Positions 54,807-63,023 of a stretch of 64,000 nt of DNA are shown here, in pieces. Source of the stretch: CAZOZZ01 sp965262425 (GTDB lineage Bacteria > Acidobacteriota > Terriglobia > 20CM-2-55-15); NCBI GenBank assembly GCA_965262425.1, contig OZ253536.1, positions 4,588,001 through 4,652,000 on the forward strand, written 5' to 3'. The translations under genes and the position numbers were made by a program. How positions within the stretch are numbered: position 1 is the stretch's first letter; every line of letters starts with the position of its first letter. The notes under the pieces are model-generated. The model saw only the letters and a program-made list of their open reading frames with translations, made no database searches and had not been told where the DNA came from.

Positions 54807-56556
54807 CCCGCATTTCTCAAGAGATTTGAAATAAATCGAAACGAGTAAGAAGGGAAAGGACCGAAAAAGGCCGCCCTGTCTGGCATAGAAGGTTTTGAAT
54901 AGAAACTTTCAAGCCAAGACGGAGGCGGCCTTTGTCATGACAGAGTGTAAAACAGAAACGATTCAATATCACGCATTAGGTACACGGGAAGTCCGGGGGC
55001 AATTCGACGGGGGAGACATCAGCACGGACGCGGGCGGTTTGCTGCTACGAGAAACGGAAAAACGGACCGGGATCCTGAAACAGTTTGCCGAATGTTTCCG
55101 GGATTATCGGGACCCGCGATTTGTGGAACACGGGATCGAACAACTGGTGTCGCAACGGGTGTACGGATTGTGTTTGGGCTATGAAGATCTGAACGACCAC
55201 GATCAACTCCGATCGGATCCGGTGCTGGCGGTGATGGTGGGTGAGACCGATCCGAAGGGCCGGACACGGAAACAAGCTCGAGATCGAGGTAAGGCCCTGG
55301 CGGGCAAGAGCACGTTGAACCGACTGGAACTGTCGACCGAGGGTGCGGCAAAGCACCCGACCAAGAAGATCGGCCGGGACGAAGCGGCGATAGATCGGCT
55401 GATGGTGGACGTGTTCCTCCAGGCCCATCGGCGGGCACCGCGGCAGATCATTCTGGATCTGGATGCGACCGACGATCTGATACACGGGAATCAGGAGGGT
55501 CGCTTCTTTCACGGCTACTACAGGCACCATTGTTATCTGCCGCTTTATATTTTCTGTGGGGAGTTCGTGTTGTGTTCCCGGCTACGACGCTCCGACATCG
55601 ATGGTGCGGACGGATCGGTAGAGGAACTGGAACGGATCGTGGGACAGATTCGGCAGAAGTGGCCCAGAGTCCAGATCGTGATTCGGGGGGACTCGGGTTT
55701 CTGCCGCGATGAGATCCTGACCTGGTGCGAGGCCCAACACCGTGTCGATTACGTGATCGGACTGGCGAAGAACAATCGGCTGCTAGCCGCGATTGAAACT
55801 CCGATGGCGACGGCAAAAAAGCGGTTCGACAGGACCGGAAAGCCGGCGCGCGTCTTTAAGACGTTTCTGTATCAGACCCGAGACAGCTGGACTCGTGAGC
55901 GACGCATCATTGGTAAGGCCGAACATCTGGCCAAGGGCGCCAATCCCCGGTTTATCGTTACCTCGTTACCGAAAGGACGAACATCCCCAAGGCACATCTA
56001 TGAACAGACCTACTGTGCACGGGGAGACATGGAAAACCGGATCAAAGAGCAACAACTCGGATTGTTCGCCGATCGGACCAGCACGGCCACCATGCGCGCC
56101 AATCAACTCCGACTCTACCTTTCATCGGTGGCGTACATGCTGATGCAGGCCTTGCGACGGCTCGGCTTGCAGGGTACCGAATTCGCGCGGGCGCAGTGCA
56201 CCACGATTCGCCTGAAGCTGCTCAAGATCGCAGCCCAGATCCATGTCACGGTGCGTCGAGTCTGGATTCGGATGGCTGGAGGCTACCCCTACGCTACGGT
56301 GTTCGCTCAGATTTACGCGAACCTTCAACAAATCCCTCTGCGCTGTTAATCACTTCTTCTCAGACATCCCAACCTTCCCGTCTTTGGTCGGGATAGCTGT
56401 CTCTGTAATCCGATTTCACCTCACCATTCCCTGCAACACCCGTCATCCAGGCCCACTTTCTCAGCTCAGTCGGCATCTTTGCTCCCGCCAACCAGCTTCC
56501 GACGCCTTTTCCTTCTCCTAAATGCAGTCTTGGGCACCATTCATGAGAAATGCGGG
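54807..56556 (+). mobile_element. IS1380-family insertion sequence, copy 2
   Basis: A 1750-bp element with inverted repeats CCCGCATTTCTCA (54807-54819) and TGAGAAATGCGGG (56544-56556), flanked by CTAG on both sides (54803-54806 and 56557-56560). The left CTAG contains the TAG stop codon of the E1 beta gene. Orientation is opposite to copy 1. Confidence 0.9.
54937..56349 (+). CDS. IS1380-family transposase
   Basis: A full-length transposase of 470 residues beginning MTECKTETIQ, the position equivalent to the start of copy 1; an in-frame ATG at 54895 would add 14 residues. ILDLDATDD and RGDSGFCRDE carry the first two catalytic acids. It differs from copy 1 by many conservative substitutions (for example TIQYHALGTREV against SIHFHALGSREV). 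No frameshift is visible. Confidence 0.93.
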   Translation: MTECKTETIQYHALGTREVRGQFDGGDISTDAGGLLLRETEKRTGILKQFAECFRDYRDPRFVEHGIEQLVSQRVYGLCLGYEDLNDHDQLRSDPVLAVMVGETDPKGRTRKQARDRGKALAGKSTLNRLELSTEGAAKHPTKKIGRDEAAIDRLMVDVFLQAHRRAPRQIILDLDATDDLIHGNQEGRFFHGYYRHHCYLPLYIFCGEFVLCSRLRRSDIDGADGSVEELERIVGQIRQKWPRVQIVIRGDSGFCRDEILTWCEAQHRVDYVIGLAKNNRLLAAIETPMATAKKRFDRTGKPARVFKTFLYQTRDSWTRERRIIGKAEHLAKGANPRFIVTSLPKGRTSPRHIYEQTYCARGDMENRIKEQQLGLFADRTSTATMRANQLRLYLSSVAYMLMQALRRLGLQGTEFARAQCTTIRLKLLKIAAQIHVTVRRVWIRMAGGYPYATVFAQIYANLQQIPLRC

Positions 56557-56641
56557 CTAGTGGTCCCGCAGACTCGAACCAGCATTCAGGAATTGCGCCT
56601 GTTCCCTGAGGCAAGCGACGGCATGTGTGAAGACCTGCCCG

Positions 56642-57030
56642 CTACCTGCAGCCCGGCAGCGGCCTGGATTCCCAGTAAGTTCGTTCTTCCCAGGTTCGCT
56701 CGTTGAAGTGTTCGATGCCGTTCTCACCCCTCCCCCTGGCCCGGGGGTAAAGCGAGGATTCCAGAAAGGAAGCGCCGTCCACTGTTATCTGAACGGAGGC
56801 GCCTGCCCACCCATCATTGCCATAATTCAGTACCTGGACATAGCAGGCACCGAGAATCGACCCGATGAGGGACCTCCTGCCCTCCCTGAGCCGATCATCG
56901 CCGGATCCGTTTGGTAGAAGGATGAGAACCCCGACCATCGAGGTCCGAAGCTCGTCGGGCCCGACTACGTTTGCAGCGCTGTCTTTCGAAAACGCAACGA
57001 CGATGGGGTCATCACGCCGCCACCCCTTCC
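56642..57030 (-). pseudogene. Frameshifted C-terminal part of the alanine-rich coiled-coil protein
   Basis: One base out of frame with the coiled-coil gene, the minus strand continues openly: DDPIVVAFSKDSAANVVGPD, then TSMVGVLILLPNGSGDDR, SLIGSILGACYVQVLNYGND, SVQITVDGASF and a final ...GCR stop at 56642. The balanced composition suggests a folded domain. The frame of the upstream gene stops soon after entering it. The shift lies near 57010-57035, in GGG-rich codons. It could be a true frameshift or an assembly error. The domain is not recognised. Confidence 0.5.
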
Positions 57031-57720
57031 GCTCCCTGTGTGTACGATGACCTCGACCTCTACAAAGGCGGGTTCTGTCTCTCTTACCGTGGTTGGCTCG
57101 TCCACAGCAGCCAAGGCTTGCTCGGCAGCCAAGGCCGCTTCACGTGCGGCCTGAGCGTCAGCCGCCGCCTGAGCTTCGGCTGCGGCCAAGGCCTCTTCAG
57201 CCACCCGTGCCCGTTGCTCAGCCGCGGCCTGAGCGTCGGCTGCCGTCTGAGCATCAGCAGCCGCCAGTGCCTCTTCGGCAGCCCGTGCGCGCGCGTCGGC
57301 TGCGGCTTGAGCATCAGCAGCCGCCCGAGCCTTCGCGTCGGCCAAGGCCTCTTCGGCAGTCCGTGCGCGTGCGTCGGCTGCGGCCTGAGCATCAGCAGCC
57401 GCCCGGGCCTGTGTGTCCGCCAGCGCCTCTTCGGCCGCAGCTGCTCTAGCCTCGGCTGCCTGTGCCTGGGCCACGGTAGCTGCTTGAGCCTGCTCTTCCG
57501 CAAGGGCCAGTACACTATCCAGAGCTGCTGATTGCCCGGCGGCACTTTGTTCCGCAAAGAACAGGGAAAGACTTATCAAACCAACGCCGACCACACCGAT
57601 AATGACTCGTGCGCTCGGACTACTTGTACCAACCTCGAGCTCTTTCGCGCGCACTTTACCCACCAGGCCTACAAGTAGCAACAAAATGCCGAACACCAGC
57701 AGAGCGACGGGATAGTCCAT
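56965..57720 (-). CDS. Membrane-anchored alanine-rich coiled-coil protein
   Basis: A predicted protein of 251 residues. Two hydrophobic helices (VALLVFGILLLLVGLVGKV and VIIGVVGVGLISLSLFFA) anchor it. About 140 residues of Ala/Gln/Asp/Glu-rich coiled coil follow, built from ~26-residue tandem repeats of the type AEEALADAKARAAADAQAAA, roughly four in number, at ~57130-57460. After GSGRGGG the frame runs only 16 more residues, and the likely true continuation is in another frame (56642-57030). Function unknown; a structural or signalling spacer is plausible. Confidence 0.65.
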   Translation of the reverse strand: MDYPVALLVFGILLLLVGLVGKVRAKELEVGTSSPSARVIIGVVGVGLISLSLFFAEQSAAGQSAALDSVLALAEEQAQAATVAQAQAAEARAAAAEEALADTQARAAADAQAAADARARTAEEALADAKARAAADAQAAADARARAAEEALAAADAQTAADAQAAAEQRARVAEEALAAAEAQAAADAQAAREAALAAEQALAAVDEPTTVRETEPAFVEVEVIVHTGSGRGGGVMTPSSLRFRKTALQT

Positions 57721-57925
57721 GTCTATTCGTCTCCGGAACCCAGTTTAGCGAAGAAACCAACCGTACGAAGTCCAGTCAGCGATATCAAATTACAGTGTCT
57801 AACTGTTCAAAGCCACCGCCGGACTAATGGCCGGGCGTGGTGATGACCCGTGTCTCGAAGCGAAACTGTCAATAGTTTTGGGAATATTAATACAGTGAGG
57901 ACGTGGAAGCAATCGAACGATTCAC

Positions 57926-58111
57926 ATGGATTCACATGGACTGGTTGCTGATTCAAATCGGCACCTCAACGGCTGGGCGCAGTACTTCAGCTATGGCTAT
58001 CCCCGTGTTGCAAAGTGCCAGATCAACCGTTTAGTACGCGACCGTCTGAGACGTCATTTTGTCTGTACTCATCAGCATCATCTGCTCAAACTGTCCAAGA
58101 GAACCCGTTAA
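57926..58111 (+). pseudogene. Group II intron reverse transcriptase/maturase, C-terminal fragment
   Basis: About 35 residues match the group II intron maturase-specific domain: LNGWAQYFSYGYPRVA followed by INRLVRDRLRRHF. The usual pattern in such proteins is LNxxLxGWxNYFxxGxxxxAFxxIDxxVRxRLRR. Nothing of the reverse transcriptase domain precedes it, so it is a decayed remnant. Flanking 57721-57925 has no recognisable feature. Confidence 0.65.
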
Positions 58112-58181
58112 CCTGGGCATCATGTTTTGCCTTCGTGGGTTCTTTCTAACAGCGTATGAAATATTGCGTCGCAAGTATTCA

Positions 58182-58415
58182 ATGGGTCAGGAGATTGTTC
58201 GAACAAAGGTAACGCTCAAGGTTACCTGCGGTAACCGCAAGGCCCTTCTCGAAAGCCTCCGCCAGGCCCTGGCCGCCGGCCGCCGCTTCGACGCGATCAT
58301 GCGCAACACCTTCCGTCGTGATCGCCTCACACTCGAAGCCTGGAAGCGCGCCTGCCGTGTCCCCCGCGCCCCACGCACGAAACCCAAGGAGGTGCCAGAC
58401 ACCGCCAAACCGTAG
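58182..58415 (+). CDS. Small basic hypothetical protein
   Basis: Seventy-seven residues, strongly basic, with a helix-like core (LLESLRQALAAGRRFDAIMRNTF) and an Arg/Pro-rich tail. There is no recognised domain and no strong ribosome binding site. It lies between an intron remnant and a dispersed hairpin repeat, so it may be a spurious frame or the remnant of a mobile element. Confidence 0.25.
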   Translation: MGQEIVRTKVTLKVTCGNRKALLESLRQALAAGRRFDAIMRNTFRRDRLTLEAWKRACRVPRAPRTKPKEVPDTAKP

Positions 58416-58423
58416 GGGAAAGA

Positions 58424-58454
58424 GTGTCGGGGTGGCCGTCCCTGGCCACCCGCG
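58424..58454. repeat. 31-base GGTGGCC-GGCCACC hairpin repeat (copy 2)
   Basis: Exact second copy of the 31-base unit at 22036-22066, with the GGTGGCC/GGCCACC stem. The surrounding 58416-58672 carries no gene that I can support. Confidence 0.7.
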
Positions 58455-58672
58455 GGTAAAGCGACCCTCATCCCACAGAAGCCCCAACCCCCAATCCCTA
58501 AAGCCGAAGAATATGGCCTTCGGCCAAACAGATCGCACAACCATCAACCCAACCTCGCAGCATTCACCCCACCCCACCGGTGAAGCCCGCGGCTTCCAGC
58601 GATTTTTGAAAGTGATTTGCGATTTCTCAAGCCCTCTTCACGAATTTTGAGACCGACACAGGGCGGTTTGAA

Positions 58673-58687
58673 GTGGTCAGTGGTCAC
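58673..58687. repeat. Dispersed GTGGTCAGTGGTCA repeat (copy 4)
   Basis: gtggtcagtggtcac, the fourth occurrence of this intergenic unit in the window, ~110 bases before the kinase-like gene. Confidence 0.5.
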
Positions 58688-58795
58688 CGGAAGCCCCCCC
58701 CTCAGTTTTGTTGCCCCGATCGGAGCCCGGCGCTAGAATGGCACAATGACACGCGTCTGAAAAACGAGCTCAAGGACTTTAAGGAGGAGTGGAGG

Positions 58796-59716
58796 ATGAC
58801 TACATTGGCTTCTCGTCTTTTGGTCGTCATGGTTTTCACCGTGACCACCCTCTTTGGTGTGCAGGCCCTCGACACCGGATCGTTCCAGGGCGACGACCTT
58901 GAAAGTTTCCTGCGGAACGCCGAGATCACGGATTTTGAAGGAACTGAGCAGGGCATTACCCGTCCCAGGAAGGCGACGCTCGAATTGGACTCACGGACAC
59001 ACTTTGCGCTTTTCAAGACGATCGACGTGTTCAGACCCGGACACACGAGGTTGCGCAACGGCGTCATAGAGACCGATTTTCAGGACAGTTGGAAGACAGA
59101 TGTCGCGGCCTACGAGCTCGACAAGATGATCGGCCTCGGCATGGTTCCGACGACGGTCGAAAGACGCCACCGCCGCGATCGGGGCTCGATGCAATGGTGG
59201 GTCGACAACGCGATGTCCGAGTTGGACCGCCTCGAGGATGGAATCCCACCTTCCCATCCGCAAGCCTGGGGCTACATGGTCTACAACATGCGCTTGTTCG
59301 ACAGCCTCATTTACAACGTGGATCGACAAGCGCGCAACATGCTCATTACCGAGGATTGGCGGATCGTTCTGATCGATCACTCCCGATCGTTCCGAACCAC
59401 GGCGGAACTTCGCAACCCGGAACTGATGACCAGGTTCTCAAAGTCACTTCTCGAGAGTATTGCCAAGCTGGATGAAGAATCCTTGAAAGAGCGTGTCGGA
59501 AACTATCTGACGAGATTTCAGATTCGCGCCGTCCTGAAACGCCGGGACCTGATCCTGGAGCACGCCACGGAACTGGTCAGCCAGAGGGGAGAGGAACTTG
59601 TTCTGTTTCCTCGAGTGCGACTGAACCAAACGGGAGAACACCGAAAATCTCCGCTTGTAGGTGTGAACAGAGTTGAAGGAATTCCACTCGGCTGGGTAGT
59701 CAAACAGTACATGTGA
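58796..59716 (+). CDS. Exported atypical kinase-like protein
   Basis: A protein of 306 residues with a signal peptide (RLLVVMVFTVTTLFGVQA). The segment IYNVDRQARNMLITEDWRIVLIDHSRSFR has the layout of an atypical protein/lipid kinase active site: D...N as catalytic loop and IDH as the metal-binding DFG equivalent, as in FAM20/PI4K-like families. An upstream KATLELDSRTHFALFKTID could hold the ATP-anchoring Lys, and DVAAYELDKMIGLGMVPTTV matches the following helix-strand. A signal peptide on such a fold is notable. A double Shine-Dalgarno (AAGGAGGAGTGGAGG) sits at the ATG. Activity is not proven. Confidence 0.7.
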   Translation: MTTLASRLLVVMVFTVTTLFGVQALDTGSFQGDDLESFLRNAEITDFEGTEQGITRPRKATLELDSRTHFALFKTIDVFRPGHTRLRNGVIETDFQDSWKTDVAAYELDKMIGLGMVPTTVERRHRRDRGSMQWWVDNAMSELDRLEDGIPPSHPQAWGYMVYNMRLFDSLIYNVDRQARNMLITEDWRIVLIDHSRSFRTTAELRNPELMTRFSKSLLESIAKLDEESLKERVGNYLTRFQIRAVLKRRDLILEHATELVSQRGEELVLFPRVRLNQTGEHRKSPLVGVNRVEGIPLGWVVKQYM

Positions 59717-59872
59717 AAAATGTCGGCCATCGCATCGGCCAGACCGATGGCGCTTCCGCTTCTACGGTTTCCGCCTTGCCCAGGCATGTGACGAGCGGAC
59801 CCTAAGTCTTCGACAACCCACCCCCGGTCGGCTATCCTGTCCGGCATCTTACACAAGTGAAGGAGGCATCCC

Positions 59873-60163
59873 ATGGTCACCTACGTTTCCCTGATAAACC
59901 TGACCGATCAGGGTATCCAGAACATCAAGGAATCTCCGACTCGCCTGAACCAGGCGAAAAAGCTCGGCCGAAAGTACGGTGTGAAAATCAAACAAACCCT
60001 TTACACCGTCGGCCCTTACGACTTGATCGCCATCCTTGAAGGACCGGATGACGATGCGATCAACGCGTTTGCTCTCGCCGCAGCACAGAACGGCAACGTG
60101 AGAACTACGAGCATGAGAGCCTACACGCCTGCGGAGATGATCGAATTGACGAAGGGTTTGTGA
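59873..60163 (+). CDS. GYD-domain protein
   Basis: Ninety-six residues matching the GYD family of small ferredoxin-like-fold proteins: TYVSLINLTDQGIQNIKESP, YGVKIKQTLYTVGPYDLIAILEGPDDDAINAF and the C-terminal VRTTSMRAYTPAEM. The function is unknown; a ligand-binding or monooxygenase-like dimer is expected. A GAAGGAGG ribosome binding site precedes the ATG. It stands alone. The 290 bases that follow (60164-60456) hold only the left end of the IS3 element. Confidence 0.87.
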   Translation: MVTYVSLINLTDQGIQNIKESPTRLNQAKKLGRKYGVKIKQTLYTVGPYDLIAILEGPDDDAINAFALAAAQNGNVRTTSMRAYTPAEMIELTKGL

Positions 60164-60456
60164 AGCTCGGCGTTGAATGTGTGACCTGCAGGGCTTACGA
60201 AATACGCATGGCAGACTCAGGCGGGCATGTGCCGCGCCTAGCAGCCTGTGGTGGAAGTCTGTAGGGTCGCGTTACGAGCGCCATGGGACTAGATCGAAGG
60301 CGAACGACGACGTCGATGTTTTTCATCGGACATTTCGCCCGTGTCTCCCTGGTGGACGTTCTTCAGCGTGAGCATTGCGGCGGCCCTCTGTGCCAACATG
60401 GGTGAGACACTTACTTGAACGTTAATTAGAGTGCAGGGCGGGAAGGAAGATAACCT

Positions 60457-60948
60457 GTGTTGGTGATCAAAGAAGAAAAAGATCGAGAAGAATCGCGCGG
60501 AACGGAAGGAGCCCGTAGAGCGACTGGAGTTGCGCGCGAAGCGGCGGAGTTCAATGGCGTTGGAGCGGACCCGGAGGTAGCCGATAAGGCGACACGCCGG
60601 CAGTTGAGTGCCAAGTATAAGCGGCGGATCGTGCGGGAGGCCGACCGGTGCACGAAGCCGGGGGAGTTGGGGGCGTTGCTGCGGCGAGAAGGGTTGTTTT
60701 CGTCGGCGTTGAGCACGTGGCGGCGGCAGCGCGAGGCCGGGGAGCTGGAGGGATTGCGACCGGCCAAGCGAGGCCGGAAGGGGAAGCCTCCAGACGCACG
60801 GGATAAACGAATTGCCGAGCTGGAACGCAAGAACCAACGGCTGGAGGCCAAGCTGGCGCAGGCCGAAACGGTCATCGTAATCCAAAAAAAAGTGGCTTCG
60901 CTGCTGGGGATTCCCCTGAAGAGTTCGGACCCGGAAGAGAACGACTGA
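60457..60948 (+). CDS. IS3-family transposase OrfA
   Basis: A protein of 163 residues with a helix-turn-helix region (SAKYKRRIVREADRCTKPGELGALLRREGLFSSALSTWRRQ) and a leucine-zipper-like tail (RIAELERKNQRLEAKLAQAET), typical of IS3 OrfA. The start is GTG. Its TGA overlaps the OrfB ATG by one base. Confidence 0.85.
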   Translation: MLVIKEEKDREESRGTEGARRATGVAREAAEFNGVGADPEVADKATRRQLSAKYKRRIVREADRCTKPGELGALLRREGLFSSALSTWRRQREAGELEGLRPAKRGRKGKPPDARDKRIAELERKNQRLEAKLAQAETVIVIQKKVASLLGIPLKSSDPEEND

Positions 60949-61951
60949 TGGAAGCGGCCGAGAAGTTCTCCACCGAATTGGGAACCGCCGGGGCATGCCG
61001 GGCCTTTGGAGTGCCCCGCGCGTCGCTGTATCGTCGCCGGCAGCGGGGAGCGGATCCGGCCCCGCCCCGGCCGCGTGCCCCCTCGCACCGGGCCTTGGGC
61101 GAGGCCGAGCGTGGGCAGGTACTGGACTTGCTCCATAGCGAACGCTTCGTGGACCAAGCGCCTACCCAGGTGTGTGCGGCGTTGCTGGATGAAGACCGCT
61201 ATCTGTGCTCGGTACGCACGATGTACCGGATCCTGGATGCGAACCAGGAAGTGCGGGAACGGCGGAACCAGCGGCGTCATCCCGTCTACCAGAAGCCGGA
61301 GCTGTTAGCGACTGGCCCGAATGAAGTGTGGACATGGGATATAACGAAGTTGAAGGGCCCACGGAAGTGGACCTACTACTACCTGTACGTGATTCTGGAT
61401 ATCTTCAGCCGCCAAGTCGTGGGCTGGATGGTGGCCGATTGCGAATCGGCCAGTCTGGCTAAAAAGTTGATTCGTGAAAGCTGCCTCAAGCAACGGATCG
61501 ACCGGGATCAACTGATCCTCCACGCCGATCGCGGGTCGTCGATGAAGTCGAAGGTGGTGGCGCGGCTGCTCTCGGACCTGGGAGTGACCAAATCCCACTC
61601 CCGGCCGTATGTGTCCGATGACAACCCGTTCTCGGAAGCGCAGTTCAAGACGCTCAAATACCGGCCCGACTTCGATCGGAACGTTTCGGTTCGATCCAGG
61701 ACGCCAAGGCGTTCTGCCGGGATTTCTTCCACTGGTACAACAACGTCCACTACCATTCGGGTCTGAACTGGCTGACGCCAGCCACGGTGCACGACGGCCG
61801 CACCGACCGAATCGTTCGGCGACGGCAACTGGCTCTGGATCGTGCACGGCAACGCCATCCCGAACGCTTCGTCAACGCACGCAGGAAGATCGCCGGTCCG
61901 CCGGACAAGGTCTGGATCAATCCGCCTGCTGAACCGCAGGCGGTAGCTTAA
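60948..61951 (+). pseudogene. IS3-family transposase OrfB, frameshifted
   Basis: The rve integrase core has WTWDITKLKG (first Asp), LHADRGSSM (second Asp) and DNPFSEAQFKTLKYRPDF (Glu). Near 61671-61684 the frame shifts. The normal C-terminus (ERFGSIQDAKAFCRDFFHWYN..., then HYHSGLNWLTPATVH) continues in another frame to a TAA at 61949-61951. The uninterrupted frame instead ends at 61766 after ~25 aberrant residues. Confidence 0.87.
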
Positions 61952-61989
61952 ATTCCTAATGCAGGTGTCTCAAACTTGTTGACATCTTC

Positions 61990-62190
61990 CGCGGAAGAAT
62001 GAAAATCCTTGCAGCAATTCGTCCGCCCACGGCCACAGAAAAAATCCTGGAGTGCCTGGGCCTGCCTTCCCGCGCCCCGCCGCTGGCGACCGCCTTTCCG
62101 ACTACGATTGCCAACCGGACGCCTTCTGAACGTCGACGTCAAGACGCGGCGGGAATAGGTGTGCCTCCGCAAGGCGGAAACGTGACTTGA
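61990..62190 (+). pseudogene. IS91-like transposase C-terminal remnant
   Basis: MKILAAIRPPTATEKILECL followed by GLPSRAPPLA resembles the C-terminal tail of IS91/IS801-type tyrosine transposases, which end in a ...CGGxMKILAxIxxPxxxxKILxxLGL pattern. The upstream domains are missing, cut off at the right end of the IS3 element (61984). The following 62191-62436 has no gene that I can support; it may be the non-coding end of the same element. Confidence 0.5.
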
Positions 62191-62436
62191 ATCCGCCGCT
62201 TGTCCGAAAAATCCTGCCTTGAATCCCCCCGCCCGACGGCCTGCGGCCGCGTGCGGGTTGACATAACGCCCATACGGCGACGCTGTCCGCGCCACCATAG
62301 ACGTCGGACCCTGCTTAATCCGCTTATCCCTCTCGCTACACCTCCAACCTCGCTTGTTTCACTTATCGCTCTTGTTGATCTTCGCCGATATCGCTTCTTC
62401 CAAATTGATATCAAACGTGTCGGCCAGCCTTAAGGG

Positions 62437-62923
62437 TTAGATCAAGACGTCCGCCAGTTCCTCTGTAGCAGCCGCGAGTGGCTCATCAGTAAGTGATGAT
62501 CGTTGCGCCTGTTCTTCAGTTAGCCACTGGAATATTTGCCTCCTCCGCAGAATTTGTGGGCAGTCCAAAGGCCTGTGCGCACATAAGTAATTGAAACAAA
62601 GTGCCTTATTCTTTTGTTCGACGGCGAATATTCCAGTACCCACTTCGGTCGGACGCCTACACCCGGTGCCCGGAGCCCCCGCCGGAGGCCCCGTTCCCCA
62701 TCGCCCACACCAGCCGACACCGCGGAGCGCAGCCGAGGGTCAAGGCCGGCGCAGCCGCCGAGCTTGCGAGGGAAGCCTTGAGGCTTGGCGAGCACCGTGG
62801 TCTCCTCAAGCGGCGATGGAAGACGGTTTTACCCACAAATTCTGCGGAAGACCCGAATATTTCAATTAGCTCCCCGACCTCGCCAGCCAACACGAATCGG
62901 AAAGGCGAGCTTGGTTTCCTCAA
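62437..62923 (-). pseudogene. MazG-like nucleotide pyrophosphohydrolase remnant, split by a MITE
   Basis: On the minus strand FRFVLAGEVGELIEIF (62900-62855) and QWLTEEQAQRSS...AAATEELADVLI (62529-62437) are parts of one MazG/dCTPase-like helical domain. Removing the MITE and one GAATATTT gives a continuous LAGEVGELIEIFQWLTEE, with the family's ExxE motif. The N-terminus is degraded and the C-terminus stops early at EELADVLI, where intact members continue. The gene was thus a nucleotide-sanitising enzyme, now dead. Confidence 0.7.
62538..62854. mobile_element. ISL3-like MITE, copy 2
   Basis: A 317-bp element starting GCCTCCTCCGCAGAATTTG and ending ...ATTCTGCGGAAGACCC. It is flanked by a perfect 8-bp duplication GAATATTT (62530-62537, 62855-62862). 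It is nearly identical to copy 1 at 16851-17166 and shares its terminal design with the ISL3 element at 13513. Confidence 0.9.
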
Positions 62924-63023
62924 TGTTCACACTATTCAATCCAGCCAAATTAGCGGTTGGATGGTATCGTTGCGTAGTGACGGATTAGCCATCAAGCAAG
63001 TTTTCCCAAACAAGTGACTTTGA

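Larger units (their letters stand above)
60391..61984 (+). mobile_element. IS3-family insertion sequence (degenerate)
   Basis: The ends are the imperfect inverted repeats TGCCAACATGGGTGAGACAC (60391-60410) and, reversed, TGTCAACAAGTTTGAGACAC (61965-61984). Both begin TG, as usual in IS3. Two overlapping frames lie inside. The expected 3-bp duplication is not clear. The second frame is broken, so the copy is probably inactive. Confidence 0.8.

Noticed and set aside
57100..57460. Tandem repeat as a selfish satellite
   Set aside because: The repeats keep one reading frame and heptad-like spacing in the coiled coil, so they are best explained as protein structure.
60948..61951. Programmed frameshift in the IS3 element
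   Set aside because: The usual IS3 slippage joins OrfA to OrfB; here the break is within OrfB, after the DDE core, and there is no slippery A-run, so decay is more likely.
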